DNA from: Axinella damicornis
Lineage: Eukaryota > Porifera > Demospongiae > Axinellida > Axinellidae
Assembly: GCA_963931865.1 (NCBI GenBank)
Contig: OZ007507.1
Location: forward strand, 17,667,086 to 17,731,085
Direction of reading: 5' to 3'
Length of the DNA: 64,000 nt
The notes below the pieces were generated by a model. It was not told the origin of the DNA. It worked only from the letters and a program-made list of their open reading frames with translations, and searched no databases. Made by a program: the position numbers and the translations under genes. This document shows positions 54,367 to 64,000 of the stretch, piece by piece; position 1 is the first letter of the stretch; every line of letters starts with the position of its first letter.

Positions 54367-54978
54367 ATACATCCTGTTACAATTTTTTTACTTGTTTATG
54401 TACCGTATACCATTGTTTGGAACAGCAGTGGGAACTGATTCGGACCATGGCAGATTTATACCTGTGATCAGCCAAAAACTGCGAAGAGTCCCGTTGCACA
54501 TAGTGCACTCAGGCTACTAAATAAGCTGCACATGTAGGGGCCGTGTGCACATGACGAACCCTGAACTCCGGCTTAACTAGTATCCTTATATCACCCATGT
54601 GCACACCTGATTGGACTAATAGGAATCGGTGTGCACTGCAAAAATGCCTGCCACTTGGTAAGTATGCAGTTTGTAGGTATAATTATACAGTATGCATGTG
54701 TGCATAGTTAGTTATTGCAATGTTATAATATTATTAAGTCATTGGGTTCTCTAGAAGGAGTGGAGGAGTACTATGTTAGTAAGTGACATCCCTTCCTTAG
54801 GGCTTGGTGGAAACTGGGATAACTTTATGATGGCCAAAATGTGTTTTCATTTTGCTACAAAGTCCTCAAGGCAGTCCATCCTTTCAACTTTGAAATTCAG
54901 CTTTAAAATAAGTTATGATAACCCTTTAACTACTAAATTCTTCCCACCAAGACAACACATTTTCATGCATTCAGTGCA

Positions 54979-55230
54979 CACCACCTTCGTAGGTGCTCCT
55001 CTCCCACAGCATTTGCTCCTCAGTGGCCAGATTTGGTGGGGCTCGCACACATGGAGAGCCCCCTCTGGCAATACTGTTAATGATATTCATGACCCCCAGA
55101 AGCCTAGCAATCGGAGGTCAAATGTGGATGTCAGCCAGATTCTCGCCCAGGGTTTCCCTAAACTTGGGCCAGATGGCACACCATACACCATCAATCTGCA
55201 TGTTTACTTGAGGACCCGTCTGAGGCCCTC
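54979..55230 (+). repeat. LINE 5' fragment, + strand copy
   Basis: Closely matches the complement of 32,560-32,840 (CTCCCACAGCATTTGCTCCT, AATCGGAGGTCAAATGTGGA, CATACACCATCAATCTGCAT). A 190-codon frame that runs across it (54773-55345) is therefore repeat-derived and is not annotated as a gene. Confidence 0.55.
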
Positions 55231-55523
55231 GGTGGGGTCTATGAATCTCATTAAAATCAAAAAGCTTGAGGGGGCATTGTCCCATTCACCCCCGACATAT
55301 GAAGGGAGGGCGGCACGAGAAGCCTTACAAGTGCATAGGGTCTAATTATAAATGACGTCTATAGACGGCCTGGGGTTGATTTGGGGCTGGTTAAAAGCAT
55401 AATTAATTCAAGCGAGCCCTAGCTATATATAGCTTCATGTGTCTCTGATTTGTGCAGTTGGTACACATCACAGATACCAGACCTTTTTCCTTTTTGTCCC
55501 TGTACAGGTTACTCAGAGCACTC

Positions 55524-58500
55524 ATGTTGAGCATGGTCACAGTGTTGATTCTACTGCTGTGTGCAGTTACGACCACTCGAGCAGGTAGCTTATAGCTAAG
55601 TGTTAGCTAGTGTTTCGATGTTTAGAGGGGAATTTTTATATCATAGAGTCGGTGACTCGATATGTAGGGATACGACGTACATGCAATAGCTAGCCAGTCG
55701 AAACGCAACCGTCACGGGAAACGTTCCTACGCGGAGTTTATTTGCAGCGCCCCACCCACGCACGCTTTACTTCTGGTGTGATGGAATTTTTGCTTCCTGG
55801 TACTTAGTGGGGTCACAGCTTCCACATACTTTCTCAATTGGTTGCGTAAACTTGGCACGCTAAATACCACTTCAAAAGGCTATCTTACAGTACCAATCAC
55901 ATGGGGGTGCTACAAACCGATTGTACGAAGCAGCTGTCAATGTGCAAACTGTACGTTTGATATACCTTGTATTATCTTTAGTACAAATTTGTTTATAAGC
56001 TTATAAGCATTTGAAACACCATTAATAGATAGAGAATTGCTTAAAAATTCACTGTCCCAAGAACTTCAGGGGAGAAGTGATGCAAATAAACAAATCGATT
56101 ATTTTGGTTACTTTTGCTCATGCATTGCATGATCCATGTGCTGTGTAACTACATTATCACAAGAAATGACACTACAAGAAATGCTTCCAGATGACAGGAA
56201 TGGCTGTAAGTCCACTGGCACCACCCGATACGCTAGCCGCTAGCCCCTCTCCGCCCGGCCAGTCAAGCGGGCGCTTCGCCGCACGCGGAGGGCGGAGAAG
56301 GTCTAGCAAACATTGCACGTGATTGTGTTTCAACTGACCAATCAGATCTCACTGAAGTGATTCATTTCTTGTGGTAGTAATCCGAGCCGCTCGCGTGTGA
56401 TCAGCCAGCGGAGAGCGTCTAAAAGCCTACACTCGAGCTAAACTAGTCCAACCTGGATGCCTCCAAGGGTACAGAACTCGTCCTCAACTCTAGCTGGCAC
56501 TTCACCGGTTCACAGGAACATGTAATTGGCATTCCAGGGAAATGTGATATAGTGATCTAGTGCAATGTTTGCACGCAGCTTCGCCGTTTGCGCATGTAAT
56601 GGCCTGACGGAGAGGGCTAGTGGCTAGACTGAGGCTTCCTCTGTGAAGATGGTTGAGAAATGATGCATCCTGTGTGGGAAGACAGACAGGTAAATGTTGT
56701 AATGGGGATGGAGTCAAAAAGGCCTTCAGGCATCAAGATGAAGCACCCTCAGATGAAAGCCCTCTATGTGCAGCTAAATGTATTTACCACAGCAGAAGAG
56801 TACCATTAAATGTGTAGAAAGGCCAACTACTACATGTGGGTAGCCTCGTTCCCAGTCCCACGCGCCCAACTTTTCGTCGCTGCTTAGTACGGTAAAGCAG
56901 CGACAAAAAGCTGGGCGTGGGACTGGGAACGAGGCTAACATGTGGGTGGTTCAAGTAAAAACTGTACCTTAATGATATTCATATTCCAGTCAATTAAGGT
57001 GGGTGTGGCTTTCTGTTTCTGTTCACTGATTCTAACATTATATATATGCAAGTTAACTACGTAGCTGCACGTTCACGTGTGGACAGCCATTTGTATTACT
57101 TTGTCTCAGAGGCTATAAAAATTTATTTCATAAACAAGGTACTTGAACCACCCACACATATAGATTCGGGAATGCATGGGTACAAGTTCATTTATACTGC
57201 CTTCTACACGTGGTTAACACTGTGCGGTAATAATGCTCCACATAAAACGGTGGTACAAATTTGTTTAGAAGGATCTCCCTACTTCATATTTGACAGCCAA
57301 TATACAGAGCAACAGTAAAATAGCCTAAAACTTACTGTCCCGAGTACCTGCTCAACTTTGAGCTAAGCCTTTATAGCTAACAACATACCAGGTCTTTTCA
57401 TGACGAACAAGACTCCCAGCGGCGCGAAAAACCATTGCGAAAGTACCAAACCAGGAACTCGCAAAAACCGGCGGTTCAAGCACAGGCGTGCACAGCAATA
57501 GAAAGTTGGGGGGGAGAACATTGGCGGCGAAGTACGGAGGCACGCAGCGGCCGCAAAACAGCCGTGGGGTGTTGATCAGTAATTCGCGCGAAGCGTGGAA
57601 AATATTTCACCCAGGCACGATTTTCGGTTATCAGGAAGCCCTCTCGTAGCATCTCCGCATACTTTGAATGATGTTGCTTCTGCAGGGGACATTAACTAAC
57701 TTTGACTGACTGACTGACTACACAATAAACTGCTGCTAGAAGTAAGTCTTGACTCACAGTTGATAGCTAGATCAAGAACTGCCTCTATATAGGCAGTGTA
57801 CGTTCATGTAGTCTACGTACGTTTTTTTTTTCTAGGGCGGTATTGGGGGCCCTCCTAGTACCGCCGCTGGGTTCAAGTTCTTTAGGCCAGTCGTGATGCA
57901 AGCGTACGCGTTTTACGCTTAGATTTTCTGTTTTTGCTCATGCCCACGCAGGATGCAAATCACGCTTTTTGATTTCGAGGTCCGGTTACTTTCTGGGTCA
58001 CCACGACCGTATACTTCGTTTCTAAAGCACAAAACCGGGAATGCAAAATAACCGAAAACAGAGTTTTCTTACGGTATCTGACATGCAGGGGTGCAGATTT
58101 CAGCATGCACGCTATGAAGAATCACCCGAAAGCAGTAGGCTCCATCTTCAACGTTGGCACTTTTCGTTTCTTGGCTTCCACGGATTTAAAACCAGTTCTA
58201 GTGGGTAGAGTAGACTTCAAAGTACAGCCATGCCAAAAAGATTGACTGTATAATTAATGTCAATAATAATAAACAAGGGGGGATTGTATACTTCACTGTT
58301 TTGTGTGATCAACCCTACCTTGTTTCCTTACTTTTTGCCGTTCTGGTATCCCTACATCCTTGATTACTTGTATAAATACAAGTAATCAAAAACATTTAAA
58401 AATGTTGTGCAACGTCCCATCCCTTTTTCGTAAAACCTGGAATGTGAAGGCATGCATGTCTGCATGGATGCTTTCAATGAACATGCATGTTGCAGGTAGC

Positions 58501-61500
58501 TGTAAAATTGTCGACGTCATGCCTGTTTTTGTTCATAATTATTTCAGCTTTCACCAGTACCCCCACATCAGTCAATGCTACACTGGGGTCTACTGCCACC
58601 TTCAACTGCAGTGTCAGTACAGGAACTTTAGGATGGCTAGTTGATGGGTCCACCTTACCAGAGCTCAACACAATAGATATCACAGCTATCACTGCTGGTG
58701 ACACATCCACTTTGTCAATTCCTGCTATGGAGGAGTACAATAACACAAATGTGATATGTTCATTTGCCGGTCGTACAGTAGGCTACCTGGAAAGCGAACC
58801 TGTTGTGCTACGAGTACAAGGTACGTTGTAAACTACACTCCTTATCACATGTACAATAATCAGTCAGACAAAATTAATTATTCGTAAATCTAGACAGGGT
58901 GTCAGTCTTGTTCCTCAGCTGTTCCCTAGCAGCTTTGAAAGGCATAAGCATGCATATTGGGTCAACAGTTCAATTCCAATGATGATACTCAGCAGAATAC
59001 CGACCCAGAGATAGCCACTCACTAAAAACCATAACGGAGGATGAGAATTCTGCTCTACCATGCAGAAGCTAATGAACTGAGGCCCTCTATGAAACTATGT
59101 GCAATGGATACATAAAATAGCAAACGCTCTAGTAATTATAAAGTGTACCTAAATTATAGAGATAAACAGTAAAATATGTGTGTCCAGTGAAGCGATTTTT
59201 GCAAGGCATATACACTATAGCTAGGGGTGCATTGGGAAAAACCAATGAACCCATGAACAATCTAGCTCCTTTCAGAAAGTGGGATATATATATGTTCAAA
59301 GTATGCAGTATATAGGCATCATCCCATCTTTTGGTACAGACCCTACGTCTACATGCAAAAAGCTGTATAGATTCAGGTTTTTTATGTCCTTCAAACAGGT
59401 GAGGATCCCAAACAGGAGTTGCATGTTCAAGATGAATGCCACATGTATATAGTTGCTCAGGGTATCTATAAAATTTGTGATGGATCGTGCCAATTTGCTG
59501 TCGGGCTTTGAATATGTACATTTATTATGTGTGCTGACCAGGAGAGATTGGATGCTAACAGGATTCCGTGATGCTTGTATAGGACACAAGCATATTTATC
59601 ACAGTTAGCTTGTAGGCTGAAATCCAATCAGATATCGTGAATCACCTGCAGAGCTTGGTAGTCTGAAAGGGAATGTACGTACCTATAGCCACTGTCAAAA
59701 ATTTGGTGTCATTCATGTGGTGCAAACAGAAGTGCATCTATTGTTGACCTGCCTGGTAGAAATTCCCATTGACTAGGAGATGAGTGAGTGCATAAGTACC
59801 ATCAGGACCATTTGATTTAGAAACATCAGTGATCCTAACAGTCAGTATACTTCTTCTTCTGTACAAACTTGAGGAGGCATGAAGGATATATGGACATATT
59901 CAGTGAAGGATCTGCTTCAGGAAGGTCATCATAATTATCTTATTGAGTAATTACTTAATTACTAAATTTGTGGGTCAAAGTTATTGCAATGGGTGAAATA
60001 TGCACACCCTGCATGAAATACACTTGACTTAGCTACAGGCCTTCCAGAGTGTGACTTTATGTAATATTATGTAGCTATTGAAGCGAATGTGTGACAAGAA
60101 TTAGCAGATGATTATAAGCTTCCCATAATCAAGCTGCACTATACTGATATGCAAAGCCAAGTAATAAGAACCCAGAGGAGTTGTGAACAAAGTTTGGATA
60201 ACATAGCTAGCTATATACCAAATCACATGCTTAATTTGTACAGATCTGTTTGTAGTCGAGTTAACTTTCATGCACTCGAGTGACAGTGTGGTTTTATCTC
60301 ATGTCCTCTGCAATCCAGTGTTTCTTTAGAACATGTTCTATTATTCTGTAGGTCTCCTAGCTGCAGTGGGAAGCCTGAAAGCGCGCTCTGGGCACACATT
60401 CATCCTCCTCACTTGGACTCCTCCCTTCTCTCTGGACCTCACAGGCATAGACCCTGACCTCTGGTACTGTGTAGAGGTCTACAATGTCAGCACTGTGCTC
60501 ACCGATAGTTGCAATGTGTCTGAGCCGAGGTTCAACTTTACAATGCCCAGCCCCAGCCCATGTGACCAGTTTGAGTTCAGAGTTATTCCAGTGAATGGAG
60601 CTGGGAATGGCAGTATGGCATCTGTCAATGGAACCTTCTTTGGAGGCAAGCATTGTTTTGTACACATCACATGAGCTTTGAACCACTCCATTCAAGTCTT
60701 AGCTACCATAGTTTGATCATTTTTGCTTTTCGACACTCTGTAGAACCAGATGTTGGTAATGCTACTGTTCTGGTGAACGTCCTATCCAAGACAGAAATGC
60801 ATGTAGAGATACTTTTCACGGTAAGAAATGTGTTTTATACTCAAGATCCATACTGCTAACTGTTGACCAATATTTCATACGTGTAGCACCTCCGGGGTAT
60901 TTGCAGCACTCGATTATTGGTTCCTACGAAACAGACAACGAAAGCAGTTCTTGTCCCTGAACATGAAGCATCTGGCTTATCTGTCAACGTGATCAATGAC
61001 ACTGATGGAATTCTATTCAACTATCGCTATAACGTCACTCTTGAGTTGATGAATGGTGCTGGAAAAATTGACATCAACAAAAATTTGAGTAAGTATTATG
61101 TGAAGAAGTCATGTACATAAGTAAGAGATCTTTTATGGGACTTTAGCACTAACTGTATACACCTAGCCTCGTGCCCGGACTCCCTCCATTATGGGGATGC
61201 TCCTTTATTTATCTACTGCATGGGTTCAGCAGGGGATGATACTAACCTGTATAAATCCAAGTGAATTCAGTCAATCTATCATGTTCACGTGCACTTCACA
61301 GTAGATATTCATTTAACTATCACTATGAGTTGGAAAACAAGTAGTGTCACTGGGGATTTGAACAAGTTGCCATCATTTGTGGTCGTTATAAGATTTCTAT
61401 CATGGAGATGTCAATCAGTTCATCTTATGAGTATAGCAACTACTCCAAGTTAAGATGAGCACAGAAGAATGCAGGAGCTAATGTGTCAGTAGCACATCAA

Positions 61501-63740
61501 TACTCTTTTTCCTTTCAAGGTCTCTTTGATGTCCAAACAGCTATGGTCAGCATTTATGATCCGGGAACGGTGGGTGTCAGTTGCACTTTTGCCAGAAACT
61601 CTCGAGCTCTTGGATGCCTGGTGGTACTACATCCACAGAATACATCCCAGACCGAGATGTTTGCCTACGCAGCCAGAGACAACAGCAGTGCTCCTACAGC
61701 CAACATCTCCATACATGGAGTGCCCAAAGGCAGTCACACTGTGCTGGTGTTTGATGGTGAACAAAATGGTCTCCTGTCCACACGAGCAGCAGCGGTGCAG
61801 AATGTCACTGTTGCTGAAGGAGGACCAGAGCATGCACGAAATAGTAAGTTATTATTATCTAAATAAAGTTTGTTGATCGGGGTGGGGTAGCCTCGTTCCC
61901 ATGCAGGCTCTCCCATGCGCAAACAAAAGCTGGGCGGGACCTGGGAACGAGGCTAAGGGCGGGGCATACATGCATATTTCAGCAGCATGCACATTCCAAC
62001 AGCAATTATATATACACTGGTGCAGCTCCAACTTCAAATAGCTACTTGCATGTGCATTTGCAGCAACACGCAGGCAGCATCCTCAGTGCTGCGCTAATTA
62101 CAGGCTACAGTATTTAGATTCTATACGCATAAAACAGTACATCCAATACAATGCTATTCCTGGATTTTCCAAGAATCTAATTTAACAGAAGCCTATGTAG
62201 CTAGCATTCCCATGCATTGCCTATAATTTGTTTGTGTGCTCACTGTGCTACTTACGGAGTCCATTTGTTGTTCATGCGGCAGCAGCAGTGGCGGTGGTGG
62301 TAGCCGAGGTGGCCGCTCAACCCCTACAATATCTATCGATCTCCAGGTCAGATTCTGAACCAGGACTTTCATATGTGGAATCACTATAGCTGTCACTGGT
62401 AGCTTTTCTCCACATTCTGCCCCGCAACCGACAATATACACACTGACCACTGACCACACTGATGACTTGCGTGAAACAAAAATAAATCGTGGGACGGGTA
62501 GCTGTACGGAATGTGCATGCAAGGCCCAGCTACTTTTATTACCATTCCAGTCCATTCCATTCCATTCCATTCCATTCCATTCCATTCTACGTTCTATAGT
62601 GGCAGTTGATGTCCATTAATTTGCATGTGAGGGCTAATTTGAACCCCTACATAATCACGTATACCTCGTGCACATGCGCGCAGCAGGGGTTAAGTGGTCG
62701 GTTTGTGTCCATCTGTCTGTAGAGACGAAAATCAGCAGTTAGAGCAGTGAAGGCCTTGTTGAAGGCTTAGTTCAGGATAGAAGTGTTAGAATTCAGAAAA
62801 TACTAGCGTCTACATAGCTCACAGACCAGAGATCCACTCCAGAGGCTGAGAAAAGCTGCGTGAAAGTCTTGTTTCTAATTTATACAAGTTGACCACACCC
62901 TGTTTCTAACATTACTGCCACAACTTATAGTATCTCATTCTGCATGCTGACATTGCTGTATTGAAAATTGGTTGGCCTAGCTAGCTCATCTTGCATGCAT
63001 ATTAATAATCAGCAGTAGGCCTACTTATATTAAGTCAAAGTAGCGCATGGGGTACGAGCTCTGCTGAGCACCTCTAGTTATAATATGTGGAAAGATATGT
63101 AAGATGGGGCTGTATACTGAACTGTTTTATGCCACCACCCCTACCTTGTTTCCTTACTTTTTGCTGCTCAGGGGCATAGTCGCCGGTACGGTTGGTCCAG
63201 TTTCAACCAGACCACTTTTGAGGGTGCCTTAAAAAAAACACGTTCAACAATAGCTCTAGTATAGACAATGACTTGGCGCAATTGCGCATATGTGGTGCGT
63301 GCGGCAGACCAGTTGCAGCCACCGTCTTTGCTTACGTTTGGTGATCGAACGAAGATGGCTGCGAATAGCTTGATACTGTCACTTCCTAGTCTTCCTGATG
63401 AGCCCCATCATCCCAAGAACTTTGAGTTTCCCAAGAACTTTGAGTTTCCCAAGCAAACCTTTAAGTCGAAACCTGTGCTGTGCTCTGCGCAGAGCCAGTG
63501 GTTTAATAGCTGCACTACGACGAATTATATATGTTGTGACGCGTGCAAGGTGCCTTTTCAGCAAACAGGAAGTGCTCAGTCTGCATGTGACGTGTCACTG
63601 TAGCCAGAGATATCCATGCTCTAGCTAGCAAGCACTGTGCCAACAGTTGCAGATCTAGCTATATAGACCCTGGTCGCCACATTCTTACCCAAGAATTGCA
63701 TCAGAAACCACCTCAGAAGGCCAGAAATCAAAAAAATTCT

Positions 63741-63784
<44 letters not shown>

Positions 63785-64000
63785 GAGGGGGGAGGGAGGG
63801 ACCCCCACACCCCTCTACAACAGTGCGCTTCACGCGTATTTTTGCGTACCACCGGTAAGCCAACACTGCTGTTCAACCTGACCACTTCAGATCTCGCGGC
63901 TACGGCCCTGCATCTCTATACATTTCTACACTTTACTTAATGATTGCACTTTTCTATTGAATATGCAGATGGTGCTTCAGTGAATGGTACACTTTTGCAA
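55524..64000 (+). CDS. Gene B: paralogous Ig/FN3 receptor, incomplete at right edge
   Basis: Exons: 55508-55584 (ATG at 55524; leader MLSMVTVLILLLCAVTTTRA, phase 1), 58548-58820 (Ig, Cys at FNCSV and VICSF), 60352-60645 (FN3), 60744-60820 and 60887-61088 (split FN3-like), 61520-61843 (first Cys module), and the first 32 nt of the next Cys module at 63969-64000 (NGASVNGTLLQ). Exon lengths 273, 77 and 202 equal those of gene A; FN3 and the Cys module are 9 and 27 nt shorter. I count 13 differences in 67 residues for 60887-61088 against gene A. The donor after 60645 is GC (GCAAGC), where gene A has GTAAGC. Stalk, membrane span and tail lie outside the window, so whether it also has a death domain is unknown. 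Function inferred as for gene A. Confidence 0.75.
55585..56840. other. Gene B intron 1, first part
   Basis: Contains a decayed left end of the TGTAGGGATAC element near 55,665 and a CG-richer patch at 56,220-56,300 with an imperfect inverted pair (CGCTAGCCCCTCTCCGCC / GGCGGAGAAGG). No additional exon matching gene A was found. Confidence 0.4.
56841..56937. mobile_element. Hairpin MITE, exact 9-bp target duplication
   Basis: 97 bp; TAGCCTCGTTCCCAGTCCCA opposes TGGGACTGGGAACGAGGCTA with stem continuing through GCTTTTTGTCGCTGC-type sequence. Flanked by ACATGTGGG at 56832-56840 and 56938-56946, exact. Practically all of the element is inverted repeat. Confidence 0.9.
56938..58547. other. Gene B intron 1, second part, with hAT remnant
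   Basis: About 57,500-57,860 resembles the hAT element at 11858-12246 (GCGCGAAGCGTGGAAAATAT and GGTTATCAGGAAGCCCTCTC) and ends GTACCGCCGCTGG. A frame at 57046-57318 shows no domain. A partial TATGTAGGGATAC-family end lies near 58,270-58,355. Confidence 0.45.
59129..59930 (-). pseudogene. Decayed LINE in an intron of gene B
   Basis: The minus strand keeps HLEHATPVWDPHLFEGHKKP and CRRRVCTKRWDDAY, corresponding to YAAPVWDPH...VCSKQWD of the LINE at 22 kb. Further upstream on that strand DVSKSNGPDGT (about 59,800-59,830) matches DCSKASGPDGIS of the LINE at 30.6 kb. The sequence between is frameshifted and partly deleted. Confidence 0.65.
61888..61955. mobile_element. Short hairpin MITE, TAGCCTCGTTCCCAG family
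   Basis: TAGCCTCGTTCCCATG... opposes ...CTGGGAACGAGGCTA. The inner arms are partly replaced and the 9-bp flanks are only partly alike, so it is a diverged or internally deleted copy, 45 bp after an exon of gene B. Confidence 0.65.
62650..62880 (-). repeat. Inverted partner of 6640-6862
   Basis: Read on the minus strand it gives CTTTCACGCAGCTTTTCTCA, GTAGACGCTAGTATTTTCTG, CTTCAACAAGGCCTTCACTG and GCTGCGCGCATGTGC-like ends, following the same order as 6640-6862. Confidence 0.6.
63741..63783. repeat. G43 homopolymer
   Basis: Forty-three consecutive G followed by a G/A-rich stretch to about 63,800. Long Gly or Pro frames across it are artefacts of the homopolymer. Confidence 0.9.

Larger units (their letters stand above)
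61844..63968. other. Gene B intron with repeats
   Basis: Holds a 68-bp TAGCCTCGTTCCCAG hairpin (61888-61955), a (CCATT)n tract (about 62,548-62,586), the inverted partner of 6640-6862 (62,650-62,880), a partial TATGTAGGGATAC-family segment (63,107-63,170) and a G43 homopolymer (63,741-63,783). A frame at 63268-63603 has no recognised domain. Confidence 0.6.

Noticed and set aside
54773..55345. 190-codon open frame
   Set aside because: Its central part is a repeat shared with the LINE 5' region at 32.55-32.84 kb in other reading contexts; no domain.
63621..63885. Poly-Pro and poly-Gly frames
   Set aside because: Created by the G43 homopolymer.

Overview
The window looks like an animal nuclear genome of the sponge (demosponge) type. 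There is no operon structure. Coding sequence is split into many short exons with GT-AG introns, AT-rich intergenic DNA is packed with small inverted-repeat transposons, and the one clear host gene family encodes single-pass receptors with Ig and fibronectin-III-like ectodomains. The assignment to sponge is an inference from gene architecture and repeat style; I have no direct marker gene for it.

Host genes: two paralogous receptor genes lie head-to-tail on the + strand. Gene A (about 20.5-48.5 kb) can be assembled from splice sites into a signal peptide, an Ig domain, one or two FN3-like domains, two related Cys-containing domains of unknown family, a Ser/Thr/Pro stalk, a transmembrane helix, and a tail with Tyr motifs of the ITIM consensus plus a death domain. 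The 19 coding exons I selected sum to 2,811 nt including the stop, which is divisible by three, and every junction is phase-compatible. Gene B (55.5 kb to beyond the right edge) repeats the same exon series as far as the window allows. In gene A the death-domain/linker block has been duplicated. The second death domain carries a premature TGA, and the second linker exon has been destroyed by an inverted copy of itself.

Mobile DNA by region: 2.4-3.5 kb, a piggyBac-like MITE with a nested LINE tail, then a transposase fragment. 3.7-6.9 kb, minisatellite and dispersed repeats. 8.4-8.8 kb, a lone signal-peptide/Ig exon on the minus strand. 9-20 kb, LINE fragments, a hAT MITE, a 10-bp-TSD MITE, a tRNA-Ser-like SINE and a 0.55-kb duplicated block. 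20.8-29.4 kb, MITEs around a large broken transposase-like gene. 29.6-32.8 kb, a CR1/L2-like LINE on the minus strand. 39.2-43.8 kb, a large inverted repeat whose right arm holds a SINE that itself holds a TTAA-flanked MITE. 49-55 kb, more MITEs, poly-G and a GC-rich minisatellite. 59.1-59.9 kb, a LINE fossil inside gene B.

The most interesting points are the receptor family joining an Ig/FN3 ectodomain to ITIM-like motifs and a death domain, the unclassified cysteine module in its ectodomain, the large transposase-like protein with a CCHC finger and SAP-like segment, and a family of hairpin MITEs with 9-bp target duplications. I see no rRNA, functional tRNA or CRISPR array.
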